The position numbers and the translations under genes are program-made. 64,000 nucleotides of DNA from JANSWY01 sp965228955 (GTDB lineage: Bacteria > Bacteroidota > Bacteroidia > Cytophagales > Cyclobacteriaceae), in NCBI GenBank assembly GCA_965228955.1, contig OZ245848.1:620001-684000 (forward strand). The letters are read 5' to 3'. Numbering within the stretch: position 1 is the first letter of the stretch; every line of letters begins with the position of its first letter. The notes under the pieces were generated by a model. The model was given only the letters and a program-made list of their open reading frames with translations. It was not told where the DNA came from and made no database searches. This document shows positions 34,979-45,079 of the stretch, one piece after another.

Positions 34979-35923
34979 TTAAAATCTAACTACATAAGAT
35001 AATTGGCTGATGAAGGTTCTGTTTAAACCATCCGGATTGGCTGCTCTGTCTTTAAGCCTCACGGAATTCAATAGTTTGATTCCCATTCGCGTATTGAATT
35101 GATAACCAGCACCCGCTATGAAGTTCAAGGCTACACCTGAAGAACCAGCAACAGATTGAAGTTTATTCTGATCATTAACAACTTTGTCTTTATTCACTCT
35201 AATAAGCGCCAAAGGACCACCGTAAAAATTGAATTTTGAAAGTCTGATGTTCCTCTCAACTCTGAACATTAAATCATTCCCCCGAACCAATCCTGAAGAT
35301 TCTTCATATTTCACAATCTCACTTTCTAGGTCATGTCCTTCCCAATCGCTGTGGTTGAATTCATTTTCAAGAGGATTTAAGGCTTTTTGGAACCCTGATG
35401 AGAAAACCCATCTTTTGGTAACAACCGAAAATCCAGCATTAATGTCATTGGATCCATATGCCACTTGTCGGTAGAGCGGAATAGGAAAGCCATCTGAAGA
35501 CTGTGTAGCTGGTGCTGTTGTTACGATTTTAGCTCCCGCAGTTACATTGATGTTTAAGTTTTCTGTGCTGTATACTGTTCTTGTTAAATTCAAGAATATG
35601 TCTCCCCAACCTTGGGTAGTTTCCAGTTGACCTTCAATGATAGTGTAAGCTGGTAATCGCACTTGCAAAAAAGTCTTTCTCCCGAAACTAACATTAGCAT
35701 CCAAAAATGTAGAATGAATCACATCATTAAATGGAGTAAATCCAAGGTGCTGTGTCAATTCGATATAGTTAATCTTGATCTTGCTTTTGCCGAGAAATGG
35801 CTGGTCTGGCCTGTATGCTCCCATTGTACAAAATCCAGAATCACTACATCCTTGAGCATTCAAGTGACTGATATTAAGGCTGATCAATAAACAAGTAATG
35901 GTAAGGTAAGCATATCGTTTCAT
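34979..35923 (-). CDS. outer-membrane beta-barrel, transporter-like
   Basis: A 314-residue protein with signal peptide (MKRYAYLTITCLLISLNISH, cleavage near NAQG). The mature N-terminus has two Cys in CSDSGFCTMGAY. Strands such as RKTFLQVRLPAYTIIEGQ, TQGWGDIFLNLTRTVYS and the final FISQLSYVVRF (terminal Phe) indicate a barrel. The GWGDIFLNLTR segment with metal-free turns resembles phenol/toluene-transporter-like and similar barrels of unknown cargo. No specific substrate can be named. Confidence 0.65.
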   Translation of the reverse strand: MKRYAYLTITCLLISLNISHLNAQGCSDSGFCTMGAYRPDQPFLGKSKIKINYIELTQHLGFTPFNDVIHSTFLDANVSFGRKTFLQVRLPAYTIIEGQLETTQGWGDIFLNLTRTVYSTENLNINVTAGAKIVTTAPATQSSDGFPIPLYRQVAYGSNDINAGFSVVTKRWVFSSGFQKALNPLENEFNHSDWEGHDLESEIVKYEESSGLVRGNDLMFRVERNIRLSKFNFYGGPLALIRVNKDKVVNDQNKLQSVAGSSGVALNFIAGAGYQFNTRMGIKLLNSVRLKDRAANPDGLNRTFISQLSYVVRF

Positions 35924-36021
35924 GGCATTTTAACAATTGAGAAATTCAACTGTTGGGTGCTACTTATCTAAAAACTGATGATTGAGACTTGAAATGTGCT
36001 ATAAATGTTCTGAATTGTACC

Positions 36022-36630
36022 TTAATCTTTCAAATAATAATTCACAGCGAGTGTGAGAACGTTGCTTCTATCTGATTTTATTCTTTCAGTGATGTTTCCA
36101 TTTTCATCTGTTAAGATATAATTACTATGGTACTTCATTCCAAAATAATTCCTTAAGGACAACCTAAATTTTGAGATGGGGCTTATCTCAACTCCAATAC
36201 TGATACCATGATCAAGGTTCTCATACAAACCTTTCAAATTGCCTTGGCTACTAGGGAAATTGGAATCAAAACCAATCTGGTACTTTAATTCAGGTCCAGC
36301 CTCCACTGATATGAGAGGGCTAAGTTTGTAATTATATAGTAGAGGTAGTGATAACCTATTGAGCCTAACGTAAGTGTTTGAGCTTTTATAGTTTGCTCCC
36401 TCCATGGAAAATATTAGTTCAGCTTTGAGGCTGCTCTTTTCAGAAATTCCTAATGCCCCAAAAGTGCCTAGCATCAGCCCAAGTTGAGGTTTATAAGTAT
36501 CTATTTCCGAGCCTTCGTTATCTAAAGTTGAAATATTTAGTCCAGTTTTTACTCCAAATTGGAAATCCTGGGCCAAGATGGGACATGTGCAAATTACAAA
36601 GATGAATGCGGTTGAAAATAATTTTTTCAT
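36022..36630 (-). CDS. PorT-family outer-membrane barrel
   Basis: A 202-residue protein. I choose ATG 36630, which begins a normal signal peptide (MKKLFSTAFIFVICTCPILA). The open frame continues 21 residues upstream but without signal character. The body has the OMP_b-brl pattern: FQFGVKTGLNISTL, LGLMLGTFGALGIS, LSLPLLYNYKL, ISVEAGPELKYQIGF, SIGVEISPISKFRLSLRNYF, LTLAVNYYLKD. It lies downstream of the propeller-type sensor/regulator genes and is a plausible regulatory target; there is a 105-base gap. Confidence 0.78.
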   Translation of the reverse strand: MKKLFSTAFIFVICTCPILAQDFQFGVKTGLNISTLDNEGSEIDTYKPQLGLMLGTFGALGISEKSSLKAELIFSMEGANYKSSNTYVRLNRLSLPLLYNYKLSPLISVEAGPELKYQIGFDSNFPSSQGNLKGLYENLDHGISIGVEISPISKFRLSLRNYFGMKYHSNYILTDENGNITERIKSDRSNVLTLAVNYYLKD

Positions 36631-36735
36631 GGAGTTGTTGTTGAATAGTTTGTTAAGCGAAATTAGTATTTTTTTGATAAGTGCAGAACTCATCGAAAAT
36701 AGTTGCCTGCTATTTTAAGAACAACTCAAATAGTT

Positions 36736-37389
36736 CTAAACCCACTTATTCTCAACTGCTATCCTTACCGCCTCAGCTCTGGAATGCACATGGAGTTTGT
36801 CATATAGATTGGAGATGTGTTTTTTAACAGTATTGGGACTAATGAAAAGAGACTCAGAAATTTTTAGGTAATCTTCACCATTAGCAAGATGCTCCAGAAT
36901 TTGAATTTCTCTTTTAGATAATCCAAAATCTGATGGCGGTTTTTGTGGTAGGTTATTGTCATTTTGAAACCTGATTAAATTTAAAACCTTTGCTGCTATT
37001 ATTGTAGACATAGAGCCACCACCATGCAATACATTTTCAATTGCTTCCAGAATTTTAATTGGTGGTTCTTCTTTCAAAATATACCCGGAAGCTCCAGCCA
37101 GGATGGATCGGAAGACTTTTTCATCTTCGTCAAATACAGAAAGCATAAGGATTTTAATATCTGGATACTTTTCTTTCACCTTGGCAGTAGCTTCAATTCC
37201 ATCCATCTCTGGCATTTGGACATCCATTAAGATAATTTCTGGCTCGGTTGACTCCAGTTGCTCCAAAAGATCAACACCATTCTTAGCCATCAAAACAATC
37301 TTGATGTGATCAAACAATGAAAAATTATTGACCATCTGATTAGCCAGATGGGGGTTGTCGTCAACTATGCCGAGGTGAATGATTTCCAT
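36736..37389 (-). CDS. NarL/FixJ-type response regulator
   Basis: A 217-residue regulator. Receiver with acidic Asp10/Asp11, phospho-acceptor Asp56 in IILMDVQMPEMDG, and Lys in YILKEEPP; LuxR-type HTH at about 150-215 (LSKREIQILEHLANGEDYLK, LFISPNTVKKHISNLYDKL). It is 41 bases downstream of the HisKA_3 sensor gene and is its likely partner. Confidence 0.94.
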   Translation of the reverse strand: MEIIHLGIVDDNPHLANQMVNNFSLFDHIKIVLMAKNGVDLLEQLESTEPEIILMDVQMPEMDGIEATAKVKEKYPDIKILMLSVFDEDEKVFRSILAGASGYILKEEPPIKILEAIENVLHGGGSMSTIIAAKVLNLIRFQNDNNLPQKPPSDFGLSKREIQILEHLANGEDYLKISESLFISPNTVKKHISNLYDKLHVHSRAEAVRIAVENKWV

Positions 37390-37430
37390 ATCTGCAATAA
37401 CCTAACTTAAGTTTTTAATGTCAATAATAC

Positions 37431-40373
37431 TTATGGAGTATTCTTACTGGAAATATTTATTGTTGTACCCATTTCACCACTCTGAATTTCCAGTAGCGCT
37501 TCCATTTCATTAGCTCGCTTTTCAAGATTGTCTATTCCATAGTGATCTTGTTTTGCCTTTCCTTCCTGAATATCAAAACCTTGTCCATCATCAGAAATGG
37601 ATAAGTCAATTCCATGTTCATGGATCATTAGATCTACCTGAATATGGCTAGCATTGGCATGTTTCAAACTATTGCTAACACCTTCCTGTATTACCCGAAA
37701 GCTGTTTAGCGCAGTGACTGCATTGACCTTTTGAGAAATTGAGCTGAAATTAAAACCGTAGGTGAGTTTTTCATTGGAAAGACACAGTTTTAAATAGTCA
37801 TCAATCTTTGCTTTCAAGCTGGTTGCTTCTACTTTTTCTTCGTTCAATGCCCAAATCGTTTCACGTAACATTCTCATTCCGGATCGTGCAAAATCTGTTA
37901 CATTTCCTAGGTAATCTTTTTTGTCACCAATTGCGGGTTTATCCCATCCCAGATACAAAAAATCCAGCCTTGAGACAATATATGCAAAGTGGGTCCCAAC
38001 ACTATCATGTAAATCCCGACTTATCCGTTCACGTTCTGCTTGTACTTTTTCTTTAGTCTCCAATTCACGGAGTTTGGCTTTCAGTTTCCTTCTTGAGAGA
38101 TAATAAACTATCCCAAACGCAACAGATAAAAATAGAATTATGCAAATACCAATAAACCACCAGGTTAGATAGAATGGAGGATTGACAACAATTTTCAAGC
38201 TTCTGGTAACGGGTTCAAAGTGATTATTTCTGCTACTTGCCCTAACCTTTAATGTGTATTCATTGTATGGAAGCGATGAATAGGATAACCTTCTGGAATT
38301 ATCCTGAATTTCTACCCAATCTTCATCAAAACCTTCCAATATGTAGCTGTATTTCACATCTTCAGGAAGATCAAATTTCAATGCTGAAAAGGATAGTGAA
38401 AAAACTCTATCTTGGTTATTTAATTCTATTTCATTCAACCAATTAATTTCATCTGAATACCGCGCCCTTTTGTAATTGATTTGAATTTGCTCCCATTTAA
38501 TGTCTGGTATTAAATCAAACGGTTTGACTAAGCTTGGATTAAATTTTAAAATGCCTTCTACCGTACCAACTGCTATTTCTCCTGATGATAGTTGTTGGAA
38601 TGAATTGATGGAGAAATTATGACTCTGCAACCCATTGTCCATTGTAAAGTTGATGAACTCCTTAGTAATAGGATTAAAAGTGCTAAGCCCACCATTACTC
38701 GTTAGCCAAAAATTACCGAATTGATCGGCAATCATGCTATGGACCACATTATTGGAAAGGCCATCAAGTTCAGTGAAATGCTCGAAGCTAGAATCACTTT
38801 TGAGATGACTGATGCCACCTCCATAGGTAGCAATCCACATATCTCCATTGATGTCTTCTGCAAAACCGGATGAGAAGTTGAAGTTGATACTGTTTTTTGG
38901 CTGCTCTTTATCGTAAGGAATATCTATCATTTTCCGACCTTCTCTGATATAAGCAACCCCAAAATTGTGAGCTATCCACAATGTGTTTTTGCTGTCCAGA
39001 TGAAGTCCCATTAAATAGGTTCCCATAGTGCCAACCACTGGAATATATTCTAGTCGTTCATTATCAAAAACATATAATCCACTATGTGTGGCTATATAGA
39101 TTTTACCAAATGCTTCAACGAAATCAATAATAGCTAGAGTAGAAGGTTTATCAAGTTCTTGCCAGAGACCTGACTCGTTCAAGTAAATTTCGCCTGTAGC
39201 AGAACCTGCCCATTTTCGATTTTTACTGTCTATGAGACAAGAAGTGATCCGAGTATTTTTGAAGTGTTGTGTATTAGAATTGATATCAATAATGCCCAGA
39301 TCTGTTGCTGCCAAAATATTTCCATTTGATTCACTAATATCCCACACAATGTTTTCCACACCAGGGTCAGGGTCGAGGTAGTTGAATTGCTCTTTTTGTG
39401 GGTTATAGACAAATGCACCCTTATTGGCGGTACCTAGCCAAATTTGACCGAACCGATCTTTCATCATGTGATGGATAATGAGATTAGATGTGGATTCATC
39501 ATCATTGATTGTAATTCTGTGTTTTGATTGTAGGTCATCTGAAATTCTAAATAGCCCTGTTTTGGTTGCTGCCCACAATTCATCATCCTTTCTAAAAAAA
39601 TGATAAGCTTCAAGTCCTGTTAATGTTGATTTTAGTGTAAAGGTTGACTCATCAAATACAGTTAAGTGGTTAAAATCAGGTAGAATAATTTGGTCTTTAT
39701 CTAACTCTACATGATCCCAGTTTTGTACACTAAATGAAAGGTCCTGCCCAGGCGAATTATATGATTTCCTGGTAGTAACATGATAAATTGTATCAGACCA
39801 AAATAATGTTAATTCACCTTGTTTATTAAGATGATAATTTGTGATTCTGACAGTTGGGTGATCTACTTTAATTCCGATACTTTCAATAGCATATCTGTGG
39901 TTTGTTAGCTCTATATCCGCTGGTAACTTCCAGATCTGACTGTAAACATTATTATTTGAATGAAAGAAAATTGTATCTCCATAAAGTCGCATTTGATATG
40001 GTTGAGGTGCAATATCAGTTGGCATGGTGATATGATAAAACTTCTCCGACTTCTTATCGAAAAGATTGAGACCATTTCGAGTATTTAACCAAAGCCTGTT
40101 CTTTTTATCCTCCAGTACCTGAATTACAAAGTTGTCAGAAATGGAAAAGGAGTCGATTTTACTCGGGCGATAGATTTTGAACTCATACCCATTATATCGA
40201 TTAAGGCCATCCTGAGTAGCGAACCAGAGATAGCCATCACTATCTTCCAGTATTTGATTTACACTATTTTGTGAGAGGCCATCCTTTGTTGTGATTTGAG
40301 TGGCCAGAATTTTTTGTTGTGCATGCGTTAAAAATGGCATACAACAAATCCATATGATAACTAGTAGTTTCAA
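37431..40373 (-). CDS. two-component sensor with beta-propeller, Y_Y_Y and HisKA_3 kinase
   Basis: A 980-residue sensor. The start is TTG at 40373 (signal peptide MKLLVIIWICCMPFLTHAQQ); a stop codon lies just upstream and no ATG is usable. Residues about 20-640 hold many two-component regulator propeller repeats (TKDGLSQNSVNQILEDSDGY, LWFATQDGLNRYNG, LWLNTRNGLNLFD, LWIAHNFGVAYI, MWIATYGGGISHL). A Y_Y_Y domain follows (YSYILEGFDEDWVEIQDNSR), then a membrane helix (WWFIGICIILFLSVAFGIVY) and a NarX-type kinase (ERISRDLHDSVGTHFAYI, then HATPase GLSISDDGQGFDIQ-like motif). Unlike classical SusR-type hybrids it has no AraC output; a separate regulator gene follows. Confidence 0.92.
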   Translation of the reverse strand: MKLLVIIWICCMPFLTHAQQKILATQITTKDGLSQNSVNQILEDSDGYLWFATQDGLNRYNGYEFKIYRPSKIDSFSISDNFVIQVLEDKKNRLWLNTRNGLNLFDKKSEKFYHITMPTDIAPQPYQMRLYGDTIFFHSNNNVYSQIWKLPADIELTNHRYAIESIGIKVDHPTVRITNYHLNKQGELTLFWSDTIYHVTTRKSYNSPGQDLSFSVQNWDHVELDKDQIILPDFNHLTVFDESTFTLKSTLTGLEAYHFFRKDDELWAATKTGLFRISDDLQSKHRITINDDESTSNLIIHHMMKDRFGQIWLGTANKGAFVYNPQKEQFNYLDPDPGVENIVWDISESNGNILAATDLGIIDINSNTQHFKNTRITSCLIDSKNRKWAGSATGEIYLNESGLWQELDKPSTLAIIDFVEAFGKIYIATHSGLYVFDNERLEYIPVVGTMGTYLMGLHLDSKNTLWIAHNFGVAYIREGRKMIDIPYDKEQPKNSINFNFSSGFAEDINGDMWIATYGGGISHLKSDSSFEHFTELDGLSNNVVHSMIADQFGNFWLTSNGGLSTFNPITKEFINFTMDNGLQSHNFSINSFQQLSSGEIAVGTVEGILKFNPSLVKPFDLIPDIKWEQIQINYKRARYSDEINWLNEIELNNQDRVFSLSFSALKFDLPEDVKYSYILEGFDEDWVEIQDNSRRLSYSSLPYNEYTLKVRASSRNNHFEPVTRSLKIVVNPPFYLTWWFIGICIILFLSVAFGIVYYLSRRKLKAKLRELETKEKVQAERERISRDLHDSVGTHFAYIVSRLDFLYLGWDKPAIGDKKDYLGNVTDFARSGMRMLRETIWALNEEKVEATSLKAKIDDYLKLCLSNEKLTYGFNFSSISQKVNAVTALNSFRVIQEGVSNSLKHANASHIQVDLMIHEHGIDLSISDDGQGFDIQEGKAKQDHYGIDNLEKRANEMEALLEIQSGEMGTTINISSKNTP

Positions 40374-40420
40374 ACGAAATTGGCAGTGCTAATAACCAAT
40401 TTAATAGTTTTAACTGAAAA

Positions 40421-41347
40421 TTATAAAGAAGAAAGCCGATCGTGAGCGGTTTTGTAATGCTTAGAATCGATACCTAATTTTTCACATTCTTCTATGATAT
40501 AGGTTGTAAGCCCGGCAAGTTCCGTGGAATTACCCTGCTCAAAATCTAGTTGCATGGATGTTTTAGAATGTCCATTTAACTTACTGCAGATTCCTAAAAC
40601 CTCGTCTTCAATTTCTGGTTTAGCATTTATTCCAAGTCCTTTTGCTACTTGTTTTGCTTCAGTTATAAGGCCTTTTAGAAAATTACGTTTTTCATTGTCT
40701 CCTACCACGTCACCAATTGGGCTTTCAAAATAAGAGGTAGCTGTTGCTACTGGAGAAATGAAAAGGTACTTGTTCCAGATAGTATCATCAATGTTATCCA
40801 CCAAATTTGCCGTAATCCTGGCCTCTTTAAATAATTTATCAATCCAGATATGAGCTTTAGATTCTCCTGCTGCTTTCCCAAAAGAGATCTTATCAGGTCC
40901 TTTTTGTCTTACAATATGTCCGGGAGATTTGATATTGGAAATAATATAGACACAACCAGTAAGATGGTCAATATCCTCTCTTATTACGCCCGAAAGCATT
41001 TCCCTCTGGTTAACTGCGTTCTGAAGAGTCAGAACAGCTCCTCCTGCTTTTATATTTCCTACATATTTTGAAACTGCATCAGCCAATGAGTAGGATTTCA
41101 CACAGGCTATTAATAAATCCAGTTGCCCTATTTCCTTAGGGTCATCCGAAACAAGGTCTGGATGTATGACAAATGAGTCTTCAATCGACTGTAAAATGAG
41201 TCCTTTTTGCTTAATGTTGGCTTTAGTTTGACCTCTTGCAATAAATATGATTTCGTAGGAAGGATCTTCTTCAAAGTTCATTGCCATCAGGCCACCGAAA
41301 TATCCACCAATTCCTCCGATTCCAAGTATTCCTATTCGTTTCTTCAT
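40421..41347 (-). CDS. PanE/ApbA-like ketopantoate reductase
   Basis: A 308-residue Rossmann enzyme. Dinucleotide motif IGILGIGGIGGYFGG at the start, then the conserved Lys in IACVKSYSL, Asn in VLTLQNAVNQ, Lys in IWNKYLFISPVATATS, and the closing SMQLDFEQGNSTELAGLTTY. All family motifs are present, so a 2-oxo acid reductase (2-dehydropantoate 2-reductase, making pantoate for coenzyme A) is expected. Bacteria often have paralogues with other substrates, so the exact role is uncertain. It begins 2 bases after the stop of a YCII lipoprotein gene. Confidence 0.85.
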   Translation of the reverse strand: MKKRIGILGIGGIGGYFGGLMAMNFEEDPSYEIIFIARGQTKANIKQKGLILQSIEDSFVIHPDLVSDDPKEIGQLDLLIACVKSYSLADAVSKYVGNIKAGGAVLTLQNAVNQREMLSGVIREDIDHLTGCVYIISNIKSPGHIVRQKGPDKISFGKAAGESKAHIWIDKLFKEARITANLVDNIDDTIWNKYLFISPVATATSYFESPIGDVVGDNEKRNFLKGLITEAKQVAKGLGINAKPEIEDEVLGICSKLNGHSKTSMQLDFEQGNSTELAGLTTYIIEECEKLGIDSKHYKTAHDRLSSL

Positions 41348-41349
41348 AT

Positions 41350-41844
41350 TTAAATTGATTGCTTTTGAAGTTTTGGGTGTATTTCGTTCACCTGCATTAA
41401 TCCAGCACTACCATACCATGGGTGCAGTTCCATAATCAAACTTCCCGCCTGGATTGCAGGATCTGTTTTGGTAAGCTCTTCTGCTTCTTCAACAGTTGTG
41501 ACATTAAAAATATAAATCCCTCTTATCTCCTGATCATCTAAAAAAGGTCCAGCCAATACCAACTTTCCTTCTTGAGCCATTCTTTTGATATTATCAAGAT
41601 GAGCTCTTTGTAGGTTGGCAGCTTCTGTAGAGTCCTGAGATCTGTTTGGTCCGGTTTTTAAAAATGCCATTACGTATTGCTTCATTCCATAGTCGTCTGC
41701 ACCTAGTTTTTGTGCCAGTAATGAATCGTATCTGTTTGTCTCTGTTTGGTCAGTAGTAGTTGGAGTTACTTTTGTTTCTGTGGGAGCATTGCAGGAAAGC
41801 ATAACGATTGATACAATTCCTGCCAATAAAAGAGTCGATCTCAT
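41350..41844 (-). CDS. YCII-domain lipoprotein
   Basis: A 164-residue protein with lipoprotein signal (LLLAGIVSIVMLSC, Cys18) and a Thr-rich spacer. Residues about 57-150 form a YCII-like ferredoxin fold (QYVMAFLKTGPN, LVLAGPFLDDQEIRGIYIF, EEAEELTKTDPAIQAG). His and Asp positions typical of the family (AHLDNI) are present. YCII domains are usually cytosolic, so a lipid-anchored form is notable. Co-transcribed with the PanE-like gene. Confidence 0.8.
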   Translation of the reverse strand: MRSTLLLAGIVSIVMLSCNAPTETKVTPTTTDQTETNRYDSLLAQKLGADDYGMKQYVMAFLKTGPNRSQDSTEAANLQRAHLDNIKRMAQEGKLVLAGPFLDDQEIRGIYIFNVTTVEEAEELTKTDPAIQAGSLIMELHPWYGSAGLMQVNEIHPKLQKQSI

Positions 41845-41886
41845 TTTCGTGATTTTTTAGAACAGACCGAATTTAGCAAGAAAATA

Positions 41887-43233
41887 CTACTTGGACACAA
41901 TAGATTCTGCTTCTCTGAGGCCACTTAGGTAAGCGCCATGAACGGTTGCTGACATTCCTCTATTCGTAGCTTCTCCTGCAAATTGGATTCTTGCGTGAGG
42001 CTCAGCTAAAGCGTCATACATTTTCCCATTTACACCTACTGGAAGATAAGAATAAGAACCTCCAGCATATGGATCTTTAGCCCACGCGGAGTATCGATAA
42101 TCTTCTATTTGAATGGACTTTTTCCAGGCTTTCGATAAAGCTAAACCTACGTTTTGGCGTAGAGTTTTTGGATTCATTTGGTCTAGTTTTCTGGCGTATT
42201 GATTACCAATAATCCCAAGAAGATAGGGTTCGCTTGTATAATGCGCCCAGTTTACAAAGACAGGAAACTCACCTTTAATTCTTGAAAGATACCCTATAAA
42301 ATGAGGATCGCTCGGCCACATTCTTTCATTGAACTTAAGAGCAACTTTATTCAAATTCCCCATTCCCAAGGAATCGATCGCTCTGATTTTGGAATCTGGA
42401 AGAGGAGGATCGAAAACAATGTTCTTTTTCTTTAGAACCCCAAGTGGAACCGTCACAATTACAAAGTCTCCTTCGTATTCTGTATCCTCAGTCACCACTT
42501 TTACACTTTTATTCGAAGCAGTGATTTCTTTAACAGGTTGGCCAGTGTAGATTTCTAACCCATCTGCAAGGTTTTCAATAACCTGATCATAACCATCCGG
42601 GAATATCAAATCTTCGCCAAAAAAGCCATCTTCTTTATCTCCCCAAGCTGAGAGCTTATCAAATTCTATTGCTGCATCCAACTCCTGCGTACTCAAGCGC
42701 CATTGAATTTTTTGGAGCATTTTATCAGAATAATCTGCGTCTTTTAATACTCTTCTTACACCCCAGGAAACTGATCGGTCCTGTGTTTGTCTTCCTGCAA
42801 GTTTATATGCCTTTTTTGTGACCCAATCCCCTTCATCAATAATTTTTGAAACCTCTTTATCGGAATACTTTTTTCCTTGATAATCATAAAGACTAACACT
42901 TTCCCAATTAGTCTCCTTAGTTCTAATTTGGAATTGCTTTGCTAATTTGTTGATCGGATTTCCGCTTGATTCATGAATCCAGCTAGCTCCCATATCAACC
43001 GGTTTTCCCATCGACCGATCAGTCCAGATTCTTCCGCCAAGTCTAGTCCTGGCCTCAATTACCTGAACTTCCCAATTATTACTCTGAAGGTAATTAGCTG
43101 CCCCAATGCCTGAAATTCCTGCACCAACGATCAAAACTTTGCCTCTTGTCTCTTGTCTTGGAAACGCATGTTTTGGTATGGATAAGCCAATTGTTGCAAG
43201 GGCACCTAACTTCAGGAATTCTGATCGTTTCAT
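41887..43233 (-). CDS. FAD-dependent amine oxidase
   Basis: A 448-residue flavoprotein of the monoamine/polyamine oxidase family. I start at ATG 43233 (MKRSEFLKLGALATIGLSIP), a lipophilic or Tat-related signal lacking a strict RR pair, so export is uncertain. FAD-binding motif: KVLIVGAGISGIGAANYLQ, then QVIEARTRLGGRIWT. The C-terminal flavin contact is GEATNRGMSATVHGAYLSGL. The substrate, an amine, is unknown. It stands just upstream (in transcription) of the YCII/PanE pair with a 42-base gap. Confidence 0.88.
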   Translation of the reverse strand: MKRSEFLKLGALATIGLSIPKHAFPRQETRGKVLIVGAGISGIGAANYLQSNNWEVQVIEARTRLGGRIWTDRSMGKPVDMGASWIHESSGNPINKLAKQFQIRTKETNWESVSLYDYQGKKYSDKEVSKIIDEGDWVTKKAYKLAGRQTQDRSVSWGVRRVLKDADYSDKMLQKIQWRLSTQELDAAIEFDKLSAWGDKEDGFFGEDLIFPDGYDQVIENLADGLEIYTGQPVKEITASNKSVKVVTEDTEYEGDFVIVTVPLGVLKKKNIVFDPPLPDSKIRAIDSLGMGNLNKVALKFNERMWPSDPHFIGYLSRIKGEFPVFVNWAHYTSEPYLLGIIGNQYARKLDQMNPKTLRQNVGLALSKAWKKSIQIEDYRYSAWAKDPYAGGSYSYLPVGVNGKMYDALAEPHARIQFAGEATNRGMSATVHGAYLSGLREAESIVSK

Positions 43234-43298
43234 AACACTTAATTTATTCAAAATGTAAGTGCTACTACAACGTCAAGGAGAAAATTTTATTGGAGGAC

Positions 43299-44024
43299 TT
43301 AGAGTTGATGACCATCATTCAAGGCTGTCATTACCTGGTTTTTATAGTTTCGCCCAATTGGCAAGACTTTTCCAGGAACCTCAATTGTGGTAGCGGAGTA
43401 TGACTCAATTTTTTTGATGGCAACAATGAAGGATCTGTGTATTCTCAAAAAACAATCTTCTGGTAGTTTCTGCTCCAGGTAACTGATTTTTTGAAAGGTG
43501 ATCACCTCTTTTTCTGTGGTCTTTACCCGAACGTAATCTTTAAGGCTTTCAATGTACAGGATGTCATTTAGAACCACTTTGATCATTTTCTTATCAGACT
43601 TCAGGAATATATATTTATCCTCATTAGCAGAGGTCTCCTGTGACTGAATAACTACCTGGTTTTCTTGTCCGGAATTGTTGAAAACTTTACTTACCGCTTT
43701 TAAAAACCTTTCGAATGAAACTGGTTTTAACAAATAATCTACTACATCAAGTTCATAACTTTCGATAGCATAATCTCTGTATGCAGTTGTGAAAATTACC
43801 TTTGGTGGGTTCTTGATTGTTTTAAGGAAATCAATACCTGTGAGTTTTGGCATTTGAATATCCAGAAATATCAAATCAATATGTTCTTTTTGTAGGATTT
43901 CAAATGCTTTAAGTGCATTGTTACATCTTTCTACTATCTCTATATTATCCAACCGCTCGATGTAAGATTCAATAACCTCAATAGCAAGAGGCTCGTCATC
44001 CACTATGATGCACTTCAGTTTCAT
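43299..44024 (-). CDS. LytTR-type response regulator
   Basis: A 241-residue regulator with receiver (acidic pair near residue 9-10 in IIVDDEP, phospho-acceptor Asp55 in LIFLDIQMP, Lys in DYLLKPVSFER) and a C-terminal LytTR DNA-binding domain (about 138-236: YIESLKDYVRVKTTEKEV, FLRIHRSFIVAIKKI, LPIGRNYKNQ). It overlaps the sensor gene by one base. Confidence 0.94.
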   Translation of the reverse strand: MKLKCIIVDDEPLAIEVIESYIERLDNIEIVERCNNALKAFEILQKEHIDLIFLDIQMPKLTGIDFLKTIKNPPKVIFTTAYRDYAIESYELDVVDYLLKPVSFERFLKAVSKVFNNSGQENQVVIQSQETSANEDKYIFLKSDKKMIKVVLNDILYIESLKDYVRVKTTEKEVITFQKISYLEQKLPEDCFLRIHRSFIVAIKKIESYSATTIEVPGKVLPIGRNYKNQVMTALNDGHQL

Positions 44025-45079
44025 TAAATCAATTTAAGTTTTAATACGACCAAATAAGAATCTTCGGTATCCAAAATCTTAAGATCGTGAGCATCCTCGT
44101 ATAGCAATTCCAACCTTCTTTGAACATTTTTCAAGCCGATTCCTGCTTTGTAGTTTTGTTCGTCCTTCCCATTTCCCGATCCCTTACTGTTTTCAACTTT
44201 TAGGATCATCTCTTCATTTTTGAGCTCCAGATCAATGCTAACCCAGGCTTCTCCAGTTGCACCACTTACTCCATGTTTAAAGCTATTCTCAACAAAAGGA
44301 AGAATTAACAATGGAGCGACTTGCTGGCTCGAAACAGTGCCTGTTACATTGAATGAAGCATCTAATCGTTCGCCATATCTTATTTTCTCTAACGTCAGAT
44401 AATTCTCCACTAACACAATCTCTTTTTTCAACGCCACTTTCTCAGCATTGCACTCATAAAGCATGTAATTAAGCAGATCGGATAGCTTTAGCACCATTTC
44501 CGGAGCATCATCTGATTTTTTGAGTGTCAGTGCATATACGTTGTTTAGTGTATTAAATAGGAAATGTGGATGTATTTGCGCTTTGAGAAATTTTAACTCG
44601 GCTTCCAATTTTTCCTGAGCCAGTTGTTGAGTGGTTTGTTGGTTTTTATACCAGTATCTGAAGAATTTAACGAGTGTTGCAATTGCTACTACCGGGTAAA
44701 CTCCATTGGCGTATTTGAAGATCTTAGCAGGGTAGAAAAGTGGTAAGTTCCAATTTTCTGTTGGGTATAACCAAGGCTGTTCAATGAATTTAGCATTCAA
44801 TAGCTGAAGAAAACCACTTGCAAGTAGCACAATTCCCAGGAATGCAAAGAATATATAATATCTACCTTTTAGAAGGAATTTTGGTGTCAGGTAATAGATT
44901 GTGATATATGTAGCCAATAACTTAATCGGCAGGGAAACCAATTGTGATCTGAATTCCAGCCAATGGTTATCATACATGGTTCCCCATAGCATGGTATAGA
45001 AGAACACATACCCACTCCAAAATAGAATGTGCTGCGCGATACGTGGTATTTTTCTCTTTGATGTTACTAACTCCTGCAT
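44024..45079 (-). CDS. LytS-like sensor histidine kinase
   Basis: A 351-residue membrane sensor with about four helices (residues 15-140), then the His_kinase/HATPase core. The phospho-acceptor is His172 in AQIHPHFLFNTLNNVYAL. The ATP-binding part has ILPFVENSFKHG and GIGLKNVQRRLELLY. It pairs with the LytTR regulator that follows. Confidence 0.93.
   Translation of the reverse strand: MQELVTSKRKIPRIAQHILFWSGYVFFYTMLWGTMYDNHWLEFRSQLVSLPIKLLATYITIYYLTPKFLLKGRYYIFFAFLGIVLLASGFLQLLNAKFIEQPWLYPTENWNLPLFYPAKIFKYANGVYPVVAIATLVKFFRYWYKNQQTTQQLAQEKLEAELKFLKAQIHPHFLFNTLNNVYALTLKKSDDAPEMVLKLSDLLNYMLYECNAEKVALKKEIVLVENYLTLEKIRYGERLDASFNVTGTVSSQQVAPLLILPFVENSFKHGVSGATGEAWVSIDLELKNEEMILKVENSKGSGNGKDEQNYKAGIGLKNVQRRLELLYEDAHDLKILDTEDSYLVVLKLKLI

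Noticed and set aside
37431..40373. SusR-type hybrid two-component system for polysaccharide use
   Set aside because: The sensor has propeller and Y_Y_Y domains but no receiver or AraC output, and no SusC/SusD pair is near; a classical sensor with a separate regulator fits better.
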